DNA of 64,000 bases from Alcaligenes faecalis (GTDB lineage: Bacteria > Pseudomonadota > Gammaproteobacteria > Burkholderiales > Burkholderiaceae_B), in NCBI RefSeq assembly GCF_005311025.1, contig NZ_CP031747.1, positions 1,364,001 through 1,428,000 on the forward strand. Reading direction: 5' to 3'. The position numbers and the translations under genes are program-made. Shown here piece by piece: positions 1-9,515 of the stretch (within the stretch, counting starts at the first letter, position 1; the number at the start of each line of letters is the position of its first letter). The notes beneath the pieces are model-generated. The model had not been told where the DNA came from, made no database searches, and worked only from the letters and a program-made list of their open reading frames with translations.

Positions 1-429
1 AAACCCGGCAATATGGCGCACCCTGACCAGATCCAGAGCGAGGAAATGAAAGTCCGTAAAGCTGCTTAGAAATTCCATATCGGGAAAACGGGCGGTATAG
101 GCTCGTTTGGCCTGTTCCCAGTCGGGCTGTTCGCGCTCCAGTTTGCGGGCCTGCATTTGGAAGGTGACACGGGGCAAGTCATGGACAGCATCCTGGCCAT
201 GCTCGCTTTGGCTGACCATCAGGCTGGCATCGGGACGTTGCAGCAAATAACGGGTATGAGCCGCCATTTCGCTGATGTGGATGATGATGCTGGCTTGTTC
301 AGGGCAGATCGCAAAAGGGACACGAGAGACCACCGGCAAGCCCTGATTGCTGAGTGTGCCCAAAGACGCAGTGCGTTCACTGCGGAGCAGGGCCTGCAGG
401 CTGTTTAGCAATGGATCATCAACAGACAT
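1..429 (-). CDS. HugZ/pyridoxamine-5'-phosphate-oxidase-like FMN-binding protein (3' part outside window)
   Basis: The minus strand is open from an ATG at 429 to the left edge, giving 143 residues with no stop. It begins MSVDDPLLNSLQALLRSERT and continues with a split-barrel flavin-fold pattern (ASLGTLSNQGLPVVSRVPFA, then ASLMVSQSE). The visible part ends RHIAGF, which is typical of the HugZ/PNPOx-related family used in haem utilisation or general FMN binding. The C-terminal domain that would separate HugZ from other PNPOx-like proteins is outside the window, so substrate and haem role are inference. It points away from the oxidoreductase gene at 724-4680 only in position: both lie on the minus strand, separated by about 290 bp that contain a terminator. 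Confidence 0.75.
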   Translation of the reverse strand, partial: MSVDDPLLNSLQALLRSERTASLGTLSNQGLPVVSRVPFAICPEQASIIIHISEMAAHTRYLLQRPDASLMVSQSEHGQDAVHDLPRVTFQMQARKLEREQPDWEQAKRAYTARFPDMEFLSSFTDFHFLALDLVRVRHIAGF

Positions 430-671
430 AAAGACACCTATTCTGAAAAAGCTTCCATACTGCGGTTGGGACTTCATTCGTCCCTAAGGGAATTTCCTTG
501 GGCTGCTCCGCAGAAAAATCTCCGCGCAGCCCCTTTGCTTTATTGCTATCCGGGCGGCGCTTCTGGGGGAGGGCCTGGCGATGAATAGCGATCACGCTGC
601 GCTTTCTCCCCACCCAGGGGCATTTTTATCCTGGAGCAGTCCAGCGGTAAAAGACACCTGCTCACCCCTTA

Positions 672-701
672 CAAAACAGGCCGACATAAAGCCGGCCTGT
701 T
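672..701 (-). terminator. Intrinsic terminator of the FAD/Fe-S oxidoreductase gene
   Basis: Inverted repeat arms at 675-683 and 693-701 (aacaggccg / cggcctgtt). Read on the minus strand the stem is followed by a short T run. It lies about 20 bp past the stop codon at 724. Confidence 0.7.
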
Positions 702-723
702 CAGGGGGAGTGATGCGTTGGGT

Positions 724-3700
724 TTACACCAGAACGCGCTCAATACCACCGTCGTTGGCACGGCGTACGTAGTCCGCCATCCAGTTCTCGCCCAGCATGT
801 GCTTGGCCATTTCCACCACGATGTAATCCGCATCCATCTTGGTTTCGTCCTCGTAGCGGGACAAACCTTGCAGGCAGGACGGACAGGAGGTCAGCACTTT
901 GACTTCGCCCTGGAAACCATCGGCACGGACGGTGTCCTGGTTCTTCTGCAGTTCTTCGTGCTTGCGGAAACGGATTTGCGTGGAAATATCCGGGCGCGAC
1001 ACCGCCAGCGTGCCCGACTCGCCACAGCAGCGGTCGGCCTTGATGGTGCTGTCGCCCACCAGGGATTTGACCGTTTTCATGGGGTCTTGCAGCTTCATGG
1101 GGCTGTGGCAAGGGTCGTGGTACATGTAGCGCACGCCTTGCACGTCTTCCAGTTTCAAGCCTTTTTCCAGTAGGTATTCGTGGATGTCGATCAGGCGGCA
1201 GCCAGGGAAGATCTTGTCGAATTCATAGCCTGCCAGCTGGTCGTAACAGGTACCACAGCTGACCACCACGGTTTTGATATCCAGGTAGTTCAAGGTGGTG
1301 GCCATGCGGTGGAACAGCACGCGGTTGTCGGTAATGATCTTCTCGGCCTTGTCGCTTTGACCGCTGCCGCGCTGCGGGTAGCCACAGCACAGGTAGCCAG
1401 GAGGCAGTACCGTCTGCACGCCGACATGCCAGAGCATGGCTTGAGTAGCCAGACCCACTTGCGAGAACAGACGCTCCGAACCACAGCCGGGGAAGTAGAA
1501 CACGGCTTCCGAATCCACGGAGGTGGCTTCAGGGTTACGGATGATAGGTACGTAATCCGAGTTCTCGATATCCAGCAGTTTACGGGCAGTCTGCTTGGGC
1601 AGGCCGCCGGGCATCTTGCGGTTGATGAAGTGGATGACCTGTTCGCGGATTGGTGCCTTGCCGATGGTGGCAGGGGGAGCGCTGACCTGTTTGCGAGCAG
1701 GGGCAGCCAGCAGATTGTGCACCGCACGCTGGGCCTTGTAGCCCACTTCAATCATGGCGGTACGAGTGGCCTTGATGACGCGCGGGTCCTTGGCGTTCAG
1801 GAAGAACATGGCCGCAGCCGAGCCCGGATTGAAGGACTTCTTGCCCATGCGGTTCAGCAAGGAACGCATTTCCATGGACACATCGCCAAAGTCGATGTCC
1901 ACCGGACAGGGGTTGTAGCACTTGTGGCACAGGGTGCAGTGGTCGCCTACGTCTTCAAACTCTTCCCAATGCTTCAGGCTGATCCCGCGACGTGTTTGCT
2001 CTTCGTACAGGAAGGCTTCGATCAGCAGGGAGGTGGCCAGGATCTTGTTGCGGGGCGAGTACAGCAGGTTGGCGCGTGGCACGTGAGTGGCACAGACCGG
2101 TTTGCACTTGCCGCAACGCAAGCAATCCTTGATGGCGTGAGAGATGGAGCCAATTTCGCTGCGTTGCATGATCAGCGATTCGTGACCCAGCAGGTTGAAG
2201 CTTGGGGTCCAGGCGCGGCTCAAGTCCGCACCGGGCATCAGCTTGCCAGCGTTGAAGTGGTTGTTCGGGTCCACTTCGCGCTTGTAGTTCTGGAAGGGAT
2301 CCAGCTCTTCCTGCGTCAGGAACTCGTACTTGGTCAAACCAATGCCGTGCTCACCGGAAATCACGCCGTCCAGACCGCGCGCGATTTGCATGATGCGGGC
2401 TACGGTGACATTGGCTTGTTGCAGCATGCCGTAGTCGTCCGAGTTCACGGGGATGTTGGTGTGTACGTTACCGTCACCGGCGTGCATGTGCAGCGCCACA
2501 AACACACGGCTTTTCAGCACACGATCGTGAATGGCTTGCAGTTCGGTCAGCACGGCTGCGCAGTCGGCACCCGGGAAAATATGTTCCAGGTTTTCGCGGA
2601 TCTCGCTCTTCCAGGAGGTGCGGATCGTGTGATCTTGCAGCAGCTGGAAAATCGAGGTGTTCGGGTCTTCTTGCAGACGGGCCTCGATCGCGGCGCTATC
2701 CAGCGGCACACCAATCTCGGCCAGATCAGGCTGCGAGTCTTTCAGCGGTTTGTCCAGATTGTCCTGCAGCCACTGCCAGCGCTGGCGCACATCGCGCACG
2801 ATCTGCAGGGCGTCGTGACGGCGCTCGTCCAGAATCTCTTCGCGTGTGTGCTCGGCGTCGTTGTGATCTTCAATCTTGCCTACGGGCAGATCGCCTTGCA
2901 GGAAGTCTTCCAGTTCACGGGTCAAGCGCAGCTTGTTGTCCGTAGACAGTTCAATATTGATGCGTTCGATTTCTTCGGTGTACTCACCCATGCGGCGCAG
3001 GGGGATCACCACGTCTTCGTTGATCTTGAAGGCGTTGGTATGGCGGGCAATGGCAGCGGTGCGGGAGCGGTCGGCCCAGAACTTCTTGCGGGCTTCAGCG
3101 CTGACGGCTACAAAACCTTCACCGGAGCGGCCATTGGCCAGACGCACCACTTCAGAGGCAGCTGTGGCCACGGCATCGGGATCGTCGCCCACGATGTCGC
3201 CAATCAGGACCATCTTGGGCAGGCCGTCGCGCTTGCTCTTGGTGGCATAGCCCACCGCACGCAGATAGCGTTCGTCCAGGTGTTCCAGACCGGCCAGAAT
3301 GGCGCCGATGCGCTTGCCTTCGCCGTTCAGGTAGTCAATGACTTCCACAATGGAGGGCACGGCCTGCTTGGCCTGGCCGAAAAACTCCATACAGACGGTG
3401 CGTGTATGCGCCGGCATGCGGTGCAGCACCCAGCGGGCCTGCGTGATCAGGCCATCACAGCCTTCTTTCTGAATACCGGGCAAACCTGCCAGGAATTTGT
3501 CGGTAACGTCTTTACCCAGGCCTTCCTTGCGAAAGCGCCGACCCTCAATGTGCAGGGTTTCGCTGCGCAGCAACTGGGCACCAGGGGCGTAACGGCCATC
3601 AAACCATTTGACTTCAAAGTGGGCCATTTCCACGTCGTGGATCTTGCCCATATTGTGTTCAAGACGGGTCACTTCCAGCCAGTTGCCCTGGGCATCGACC

Positions 3701-4680
3701 ATGCGCCACCAGGCGAGGTTATCCAGTGCAGTACCCCACAGCACGGCTTTCTTGCCGCCTGCGTTCATGGCGATATTGCCGCCCACACAGGAGGCATCGG
3801 CCGAGGTCGGGTCTACCGCAAACACGGCACCGGCGGCTTCGGCAGCGTCAGCCACACGACGAGTCACTACGCCAGCACCCGTCAGAATGGTGGTGACGGG
3901 CTCGGACATGCCGGGCAACGTGGTTTGTTCAGGCTTGCCAATGGCATCCAGCTTTTCGGTGTTGATGACAACCGAGCGCCAGCTAAGTGGAATGGCACCG
4001 CCGGTGTAACCGGTACCACCCCCACGCGGGATGATGGTCAGCTTCAGTTCGATACAGGCGCGGACCAGTGCGGCCATCTCGTTTTCGTGATCGGGGGTGA
4101 GCACGACAAAGGGATATTCCACACGCCAGTCGGTGGCGTCAGTGACGTGCGAGACGCGCGACAGGCCATCAAACTTGATGTTGTCCTTGGCGGTCAGGCG
4201 CGACAGGGAGCGCACAATTTTCTGGCGCAGCTCGCGGGTGTCGGTAAATTCTTGTTCAAACGCAGCTACTGCACCCCGAGCAGCGTGCAACAGGCGCAGA
4301 ACCTTGGCATCGCGATCGGGCACGGCGCTGTCGCGGCGCTGGTCAATCTCGTTCAAGCGATGGTTCAGGGCCTCGATCAGTTGATGCTGGCGTTTGGGAT
4401 TGTCCAGCAGATCGTCCTGCAGATAGGGGTTGCGCTTGACGACCCAGATATCACCCAGCACTTCAAACAACATGCGTGCGGAGCGGCCGGTGCGGCGTTC
4501 GGAGCGTAGCTCGGACAGCTTTTCCCAGGCCTCTTCACCCAGCAGTCGCAGGATAATTTCCCGGTCTGAGTACGAAGTGTAGTTGTAGGGGATTTCACGC
4601 AGGCGCGGCGTGTCGTTGTTGCGTGCCTGGGCAGCCAGGTGCTTGCTTGCAATGGGGGCGTTCATGGCGATAGTTGGCAA
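724..4680 (-). CDS. DUF3683-type FAD/FMN-binding oxidoreductase with Fe-S and CCG domains (D-lactate/glycolate dehydrogenase-like)
   Basis: A 1318-residue single-chain enzyme. Residues about 20-110 match the DUF3683 N-terminal region ([20 protein letters not shown]). A FAD_binding_4 (PCMH) domain follows, with [17 protein letters not shown], and then an FAD-oxidase C-terminal domain containing [14 protein letters not shown] and GEHGIGLTK. Two 4Fe-4S clusters are indicated by [16 protein letters not shown] and [15 protein letters not shown]. The C-terminal half carries two CCG-type cysteine-rich regions ([45 protein letters not shown]). This is a fusion of the GlcD, GlcF and DLD parts. Family knowledge points to oxidation of a 2-hydroxyacid with electrons passed to quinone; the actual substrate is not visible. 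It is monocistronic, with a terminator downstream. Confidence 0.9.
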   Translation of the reverse strand: MPTIAMNAPIASKHLAAQARNNDTPRLREIPYNYTSYSDREIILRLLGEEAWEKLSELRSERRTGRSARMLFEVLGDIWVVKRNPYLQDDLLDNPKRQHQLIEALNHRLNEIDQRRDSAVPDRDAKVLRLLHAARGAVAAFEQEFTDTRELRQKIVRSLSRLTAKDNIKFDGLSRVSHVTDATDWRVEYPFVVLTPDHENEMAALVRACIELKLTIIPRGGGTGYTGGAIPLSWRSVVINTEKLDAIGKPEQTTLPGMSEPVTTILTGAGVVTRRVADAAEAAGAVFAVDPTSADASCVGGNIAMNAGGKKAVLWGTALDNLAWWRMVDAQGNWLEVTRLEHNMGKIHDVEMAHFEVKWFDGRYAPGAQLLRSETLHIEGRRFRKEGLGKDVTDKFLAGLPGIQKEGCDGLITQARWVLHRMPAHTRTVCMEFFGQAKQAVPSIVEVIDYLNGEGKRIGAILAGLEHLDERYLRAVGYATKSKRDGLPKMVLIGDIVGDDPDAVATAASEVVRLANGRSGEGFVAVSAEARKKFWADRSRTAAIARHTNAFKINEDVVIPLRRMGEYTEEIERINIELSTDNKLRLTRELEDFLQGDLPVGKIEDHNDAEHTREEILDERRHDALQIVRDVRQRWQWLQDNLDKPLKDSQPDLAEIGVPLDSAAIEARLQEDPNTSIFQLLQDHTIRTSWKSEIRENLEHIFPGADCAAVLTELQAIHDRVLKSRVFVALHMHAGDGNVHTNIPVNSDDYGMLQQANVTVARIMQIARGLDGVISGEHGIGLTKYEFLTQEELDPFQNYKREVDPNNHFNAGKLMPGADLSRAWTPSFNLLGHESLIMQRSEIGSISHAIKDCLRCGKCKPVCATHVPRANLLYSPRNKILATSLLIEAFLYEEQTRRGISLKHWEEFEDVGDHCTLCHKCYNPCPVDIDFGDVSMEMRSLLNRMGKKSFNPGSAAAMFFLNAKDPRVIKATRTAMIEVGYKAQRAVHNLLAAPARKQVSAPPATIGKAPIREQVIHFINRKMPGGLPKQTARKLLDIENSDYVPIIRNPEATSVDSEAVFYFPGCGSERLFSQVGLATQAMLWHVGVQTVLPPGYLCCGYPQRGSGQSDKAEKIITDNRVLFHRMATTLNYLDIKTVVVSCGTCYDQLAGYEFDKIFPGCRLIDIHEYLLEKGLKLEDVQGVRYMYHDPCHSPMKLQDPMKTVKSLVGDSTIKADRCCGESGTLAVSRPDISTQIRFRKHEELQKNQDTVRADGFQGEVKVLTSCPSCLQGLSRYEDETKMDADYIVVEMAKHMLGENWMADYVRRANDGGIERVLV

Positions 4681-4811
4681 GGCCCGTCAAGGGCGGCTCA
4701 GCGAGGAGCAGATAGGCAAAAGACAAGTGTATACGAATCGTAGCCGGGCTGCCCCCTTACTACAGGGCCAAGTCAGGGTTAAGGGGGCGTTTGCGGCCAG
4801 TTTGCTGCAAA

Positions 4812-5354
4812 TTACCAACCCAATTTGGGGAAAATCCACAGCAGGCCAGCGGTCATGGTGATATAGCGCGCCAGTTTTCCCACCGCCATGTAAAACACGC
4901 TGGGCCAAAATGGCAGGCGTAGCCAACCGGCTACGGCACACAGGGGGTCGCCTACCACGGGTAGCCAGGACAAGAGCAGGGCGGGCGGTCCCATGCGGGT
5001 CAGCCAGCGCTGCCCCAGCTCGTGCCAGCGGCCTGCTGCCTTGTTCTTGGGAGTTGCGCCGTCTTCTGTGTGTTGCGGGTGCTTCTCGCGCCAGGCTTCG
5101 TAGGCTTTCTCGGCGCCCAGACCCATGGCATAGCTGATGGCCCCACCTGCCGTATTACCCACAGTGGCAACCAGCACGGCGGGCCAGAACATATGTGGAG
5201 CCAGATTGATATAGGCGAATACGGCGGGTTCCGAACCCAGGGGGAGCAGGGTAGCCGAGACCAGGCTGATGATGAAAATGGCGCTCAAGCCCACTTCGGG
5301 CAGAGATAGGGCGGCCAAGAGCCACGAAATAAGATCAGAGATCCAGGCTTGCAT
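4812..5354 (-). CDS. YqaA/DedA-like (SNARE-associated) inner-membrane protein
   Basis: A 180-residue membrane protein. Hydrophobic segments are visible near residues 8-25, 28-50, 55-80 and 120-175, and the family-typical stretch ATVGNTAGGAISYAMG is present. Members of this VTT/DedA-like superfamily sit in the inner membrane and have been linked to lipid scrambling or flipping and membrane homeostasis. The smaller YqaA branch has no firm biochemical assignment. The gene is divergent from ilvA across about 150 bp and is followed by the oxidoreductase gene about 130 bp downstream on the same strand. Family assignment is firm; function is not. Confidence 0.8.
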   Translation of the reverse strand: MQAWISDLISWLLAALSLPEVGLSAIFIISLVSATLLPLGSEPAVFAYINLAPHMFWPAVLVATVGNTAGGAISYAMGLGAEKAYEAWREKHPQHTEDGATPKNKAAGRWHELGQRWLTRMGPPALLLSWLPVVGDPLCAVAGWLRLPFWPSVFYMAVGKLARYITMTAGLLWIFPKLGW

Positions 5355-5504
5355 AAGTAAAGTGGACGGGTTTTGTAGGGAATAATGGACGCCAGTTAGG
5401 GCATCCGCCTATGGTATTCTGTTTTTCTTTTCCGGTGAGCGGTCTCAGGCAGGGGCCTGCGGCTGGCCTTGGTGGCAAAACCGGTTGTTATTAAAAGCTG
5501 AGTC

Positions 5505-7013
5505 ATGTCGAACGATTACCTAAAGCGCATTCTGACCTCGAAAGTGTACGATGTTGCCATCGAAACACCACTTGAACCCGCTCCCCAGGTATCGGCACGA
5601 ATTAGTAACACGGTCCTGCTCAAGCGCGAAGACTATCAACCTGTTTTTAGCTTCAAGCTGCGCGGTGCCTATAACAAGATGGCCAATCTGTCGGCCGCGG
5701 AATTAAAACGGGGTGTATTGGCCGCTTCGGCGGGTAACCACGCGCAAGGCGTGGCCATGGCAGCGCGCAAGCTGGGTTGCCGTGCCGTTATCGTCATGCC
5801 AACCACCACCCCGCAAGTGAAAATTGATGGTGTGCGTAATCTGGGCGGCGAAGTGGTCCTGGTGGGCGAGAGCTATTCGGATTCCTACCAGCACGCTCTG
5901 GAACTGCAAAAGAACGAAGGCCTGACCTTTGTGCACCCTTTTGACGATCCTGATGTGATCGCCGGGCAGGGTACGGTGGCCATGGAAATTTTGCAGCAGC
6001 ACCCCGGCCCAATTGAAGCGGTCTTTGTCGCTATTGGCGGTGGTGGTCTGGCAGCGGGCGTAGCCACATACATCAAGTCCTTGCGTCCTGAAATCAAAGT
6101 GATCGGCGTACAGACCGAAGATTCCTGTGCCATGGTGCGCAGTATCAAGGCCGGTCGTCGTGTGAATTTGTCGGACGTGGGCCTGTTCTCTGACGGTACT
6201 GCCGTCAAGCAGGTGGGCTCCGAAACTTTCCGTCTGGTGCGTCAGTATGTGGATGATTTTGTCATCGTGGATACGGATGCGATTTGTGCGGCTATCAAAG
6301 ATGTGTTCCAGGATTCGCGTAGCGTGCTGGAACCGGCGGGTGCCCTGGCTTTGGCGGGTGCCAAGCGCTACGCTGCCCAAAACAAACTCAAGAACAAGAC
6401 CCTGATTGCGGTCACGTCCGGCGCGAACATGAATTTTGACCGTATGCGCATGGTGGCGGACCGTGCGGATGTGGGGCAGGCTCGTGAAGCTTTGTTCGCC
6501 CTGACGATCCCCGAGGCAAAAGGCAGCTTCCGCCGCCTGTGCGATGCCCTGGGCACCCGCTCGGTGACGGAGTTCAACTACCGCATGTCCAATCCTGAAA
6601 AGGCGCATGTCTTTGTGGGTATGTCGATTTCCTCGGAAGCGGAGATCGAAAAGCTGGAAGAGCGTTTCGTCAAGAAAGGCTTTGGTACCTTGAACCTGAC
6701 GGGCAACGAACTGGCCAAGACCCATGTGCGTCATATGGTGGGTGGAGTGTCCAGCCAGGCTACGGACGAAGTCCTGCTGCGGTTCGAGTTTCCAGAGCGT
6801 CCTGGTGCTTTGCGTAAATTCCTGTCCAGCATGAATCAGGACTGGAATATCAGCTTGTTCCATTACCGTAATCAGGGCGATGACTACGGTCGCATTCTGA
6901 TCGGTATCCAGGTGCCGCCGTCGGACAAGAAAGAGTTCAAGGCGTTCCTGGGCAATCTGGGCTACCCGCACTGGGACGAAACGGATAACCCGGCTTACAA
7001 GCTGTTTTTGTAA
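5505..7013 (+). CDS. ilvA: Biosynthetic threonine ammonia-lyase (threonine deaminase)
   Basis: A 502-residue PLP enzyme that converts L-threonine to 2-oxobutanoate, the first step of isoleucine synthesis. The PLP-lysine motif SFKLRGAYNKM places the Schiff-base lysine at residue 51. The glycine-rich phosphate loop reads IGGGGLAAGVA, and the serine region LEPAGALALAG follows. Residues about 330-500 hold two ACT-like regulatory domains (EAKGSFRRLCDALG, FEFPERPGALRKFL), so this is the allosteric biosynthetic form (isoleucine feedback expected) rather than the short catabolic one. ATG 5505 gives the expected N-terminus. A strong terminator follows at 7061, so the gene is monocistronic. Confidence 0.96.
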   Translation: MSNDYLKRILTSKVYDVAIETPLEPAPQVSARISNTVLLKREDYQPVFSFKLRGAYNKMANLSAAELKRGVLAASAGNHAQGVAMAARKLGCRAVIVMPTTTPQVKIDGVRNLGGEVVLVGESYSDSYQHALELQKNEGLTFVHPFDDPDVIAGQGTVAMEILQQHPGPIEAVFVAIGGGGLAAGVATYIKSLRPEIKVIGVQTEDSCAMVRSIKAGRRVNLSDVGLFSDGTAVKQVGSETFRLVRQYVDDFVIVDTDAICAAIKDVFQDSRSVLEPAGALALAGAKRYAAQNKLKNKTLIAVTSGANMNFDRMRMVADRADVGQAREALFALTIPEAKGSFRRLCDALGTRSVTEFNYRMSNPEKAHVFVGMSISSEAEIEKLEERFVKKGFGTLNLTGNELAKTHVRHMVGGVSSQATDEVLLRFEFPERPGALRKFLSSMNQDWNISLFHYRNQGDDYGRILIGIQVPPSDKKEFKAFLGNLGYPHWDETDNPAYKLFL

Positions 7014-7060
7014 GTCTATGGACGGCGCACGGCATTCGCTGTCTTGCGTCAGACCAAATG

Positions 7061-7094
7061 AAAACACCTCGCTTGGAAAAGCGAGGTGTTTTTT
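7061..7094 (+). terminator. Intrinsic terminator after ilvA
   Basis: A GC-rich stem with arms aaaacacctcgc (7061-7072) and gcgaggtgttt (from 7081) around an 8-nt loop. It ends in a run of six T, 48 bp after the ilvA stop. Confidence 0.9.
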
Positions 7095-7292
7095 ATTGGG
7101 GCTTGAATGTGGTGGCTGTCGTTGGAGCTGTATTGAGCCTGGGAGCCAAGAGCAGTGGGTGTCTGCTCCTGAGTTCGTCATGGGGGATTGGTTCAAGCCG
7201 CCTTACTGCCTTTGCGGCCTGATGGGCCGTTTGGCCATACGAATGTGCGATAAGGCCAGATGCCCGTTAGTACGGTGGTGTCTTAACACGCT

Positions 7293-8306
7293 CTATGCCA
7301 CACACTGTTTTAGAGCCTGCCGCAAAGGTTCCAGGCTGTCATTCAGACGTGCAAAAGCCTGCTCCTGACGGGCAGCCAGTGCATGGGCCTGTTCTACCGT
7401 CACCACTTCAAAGCTCAGATTCTGACCGGGCAAGCGCTGGGCAACTTGAGCCAGATCCACGCTGGCGACTTGTCCGATACGCGGATAACCGCCGGTGGTT
7501 TGCCGGTCCGCCATCAACACAATGGGCTGACCATCGTTGGGGACCTGGATTGTTCCAAAGCAGGTGGGGGCGGACAGCAGTTCTTCTGGCGACTTGCGCT
7601 GCAAGGGCTGGCCTTCCAGGCGATAGCCCATGCGCTCTGACACTGGGCTGATGCGGTAGCTTTGGCTTTGGAACAATTCCAGCGATTCGCCGGTAAACAA
7701 ATCGGCCTGATCCAGCATGACGCGCAGGCGTTCCCGTGGAGCCAGGGCCAGGGCGGCGGGCATGTAAATGCGCAGCTCATCCAGCTCGGCTTGCAGACTG
7801 TTCAAGGTCGTTTCGTCATTGGGTAGTGGTCGAGCCAATGCGATCTGGTCGTCTTTCTTCAAGGCGCGGCCTTCAAAACCACCCAGGCCAACGCGCATGT
7901 GGGTGCTTTGACTGCCCAGCAGGGATTCGACCTGAAAACCGCCGTAAACAGACAGGTAGCTACGGGCACCTTGGCCGGGTTTGGCGGACTGCATCGTCAG
8001 GGTTTGTCCGGCACGCGCCAGAGTAGGGCGCAGGACCGCCACGGGCTGGCCGTCCAGGCTGGCGTTCATGTCCGCGCCCGTCAGGACAAACAGGGCGGGT
8101 TCTGCAAAGCTCAGGCTGGGGCCTTGCACCGTGATTTCCAGGCTGGCCAGATCCTGCTCTGCGGCATTGCCTGCCAGCAAATGGGCCAGTCGGTGGGCAC
8201 GTTCGTCCATGGCACCGCTGGGCGAAACCCCCAGGTGCTGATGTCCATAACGGCCTCGGTCTTGCAGGCTGCTCATCATGCCTGGTTTGAGGATATGCAC
8301 CGTCAT
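7293..8306 (-). CDS. pxpC: 5-oxoprolinase subunit PxpC (biotin-dependent carboxyltransferase-like, KipA family)
   Basis: 337 residues, with the family signature LKPGMMSSLQDRGRYGHQHLGVSPSGAMD at the N-terminus (residues about 6-34) and DRQTTGGYPRIGQV near residue 265. In characterised bacteria PxpA, PxpB and PxpC together hydrolyse 5-oxoproline (pyroglutamate) to glutamate with ATP. The start ATG (8306) overlaps the stop of pxpB by 4 bp, so the pair is translationally coupled. No pxpA (LamB/YcsF-type) gene lies beside it in this window. Confidence 0.9.
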   Translation of the reverse strand: MTVHILKPGMMSSLQDRGRYGHQHLGVSPSGAMDERAHRLAHLLAGNAAEQDLASLEITVQGPSLSFAEPALFVLTGADMNASLDGQPVAVLRPTLARAGQTLTMQSAKPGQGARSYLSVYGGFQVESLLGSQSTHMRVGLGGFEGRALKKDDQIALARPLPNDETTLNSLQAELDELRIYMPAALALAPRERLRVMLDQADLFTGESLELFQSQSYRISPVSERMGYRLEGQPLQRKSPEELLSAPTCFGTIQVPNDGQPIVLMADRQTTGGYPRIGQVASVDLAQVAQRLPGQNLSFEVVTVEQAHALAARQEQAFARLNDSLEPLRQALKQCVA

Positions 8307-9001
8307 GCGGGTGTCCAGTGATCAAACTGCTCGTGAGGCAGAGGCACAAAGCGCACTTGGTCGCCGGGGGCGAGCAGGGCGGCGGGCGAGCGCCGGGCAT
8401 CGAATAAATTAACCGGCGAGCGGCCAATCAGATGCCAGCCGCCGGGAGATTCGTTGGGGTAAATAATGGTTTGCTGGTTGGCAATTGCCACCGAGCCTTT
8501 AGGCAATACAGTGCGGGGTGTGGCGCGGCGCGGCACATTCAGTTGCTCGGGCAAGATGCCCATATAGGGAGCGCCGGGGGCAAAGCCCACCATGAATACC
8601 AGTTGCACCTGGCTGCTGTGCAGTTCGATGACTTGTTCCTGGCTTAGCCCCAATTGCTCGGCAATGGCAGGCAGGTCCGGACCGAAGAGGCCGCCGTAGC
8701 ACACGGGAACATCTACCAGTGCGCCGGGAGCGGCCTGGTCCTGGCTGGCATCCAGCTCGGCCAGGGCTTGATGAACATAGTCGTGCAAACGAGCAAGCTG
8801 GTCGCTGCTGCCATCCGGGTAAAAGTGGATGGCGACAGCGGTAAAGCTGGGGACCAGATCACGGACGCAGGCGGGGGCGTGGTCGCGCAGCAAGCGGGCG
8901 GCGCGGGTACAGTGCAAGCCGGTGTCCAGAGAAAGCGGGCCGCTGAACTGCACTAGCAGACAGCGGTCGCCTTGCTCGTTAAGTTGCCAGGATTTGTGCA
9001 T
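8303..9001 (-). CDS. pxpB: 5-oxoprolinase subunit PxpB (KipI family)
   Basis: 232 residues of the KipI/PxpB family. Characteristic stretches are VPVCYGGLFGPDLPAIAEQ (residues about 100-118), FMVGFAPGAPYMGILPE (about 137-153), VPRRATPRTVLPKGSVAIA and ESPGGWHLIGRSP. It is the partner of PxpC, encoded by the next, 4-bp overlapping gene. In Bacillus the homologue KipI inhibits the sporulation kinase KinA, but with PxpC alongside the 5-oxoprolinase role is more likely here. The VOC protein gene lies 2 bp upstream, so all three probably form one operon. Confidence 0.92.
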   Translation of the reverse strand: MHKSWQLNEQGDRCLLVQFSGPLSLDTGLHCTRAARLLRDHAPACVRDLVPSFTAVAIHFYPDGSSDQLARLHDYVHQALAELDASQDQAAPGALVDVPVCYGGLFGPDLPAIAEQLGLSQEQVIELHSSQVQLVFMVGFAPGAPYMGILPEQLNVPRRATPRTVLPKGSVAIANQQTIIYPNESPGGWHLIGRSPVNLFDARRSPAALLAPGDQVRFVPLPHEQFDHWTPA

Positions 9002-9003
9002 CT

Positions 9004-9435
9004 TTATTTGGCGAAAAGCGAATCCAGGCTATTGAAGGCCTTGAACTCCAAGGCGTTGCCCGAAGGGTCCATGAAGAACATGGTGGCCTGTTCGCCGGGC
9101 TCGCCCTTGAAACGGATATAAGGTTCGATAACGAATTTGGTGCCAGCGGCAACCAGCTTGTCAGCCAGGGTCTGCCAGGTGGGCATGTCCAGCACGACGC
9201 CAAAGTGGCGCACGGGCACATTATGGGCATCCACCGCGCTGGTGGCGTTGCTGCCACACTCTGAAGGGGCCAGATGAGCCACGATCTGGTGGCCGTAGAA
9301 GTTGAAGTCAATCCACTGATCCGAGGATCGGCCTTCGGGACAGCCCAGTGTCTGTCCGTAGAACTGGCGTGCAACGGCCAGATCATGGACCGGAAAAGCC
9401 AGGTGGAAAGGGCGCAGCTCGTTGGTATGGGACAT
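9004..9435 (-). CDS. VOC-superfamily (glyoxalase/dioxygenase-like) protein
   Basis: 143 residues showing two beta-alpha-beta-beta-beta modules: [21 protein letters not shown] at the start and a second beginning at RHFGVVLDM. The ending [15 protein letters not shown] carries the metal-binding glutamate typical of vicinal-oxygen-chelate enzymes. Potential metal ligands are His13 near the start, the His in GHQIVAHL, and the C-terminal Glu. It is the first gene of the pxpB-pxpC operon, with a 2-bp gap. Its substrate cannot be read from sequence; position suggests a role in small-metabolite turnover, which is inference. Confidence 0.82.
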   Translation of the reverse strand: MSHTNELRPFHLAFPVHDLAVARQFYGQTLGCPEGRSSDQWIDFNFYGHQIVAHLAPSECGSNATSAVDAHNVPVRHFGVVLDMPTWQTLADKLVAAGTKFVIEPYIRFKGEPGEQATMFFMDPSGNALEFKAFNSLDSLFAK

Positions 9436-9515
9436 GCTTGGCTCCTGTGCGGCATAAGGCCGCCAACGTGATCTTCAGAGCCGTTTATTGTAGGGCCAAT
9501 ATGGCCCCACATGTT

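Noticed and set aside
1180-4509. Plus-strand open frame of 1109 codons
   Set aside because: It is exactly antisense to the well-supported oxidoreductase gene, is rich in His/Gln/Val as expected from the complement of a GC-rich coding strand, has no recognisable domain and no ribosome binding site.
5703-7196. Minus-strand open frame of 497 codons opposite ilvA
   Set aside because: Complement of the ilvA coding sequence with no family motif; it also runs through the ilvA terminator.
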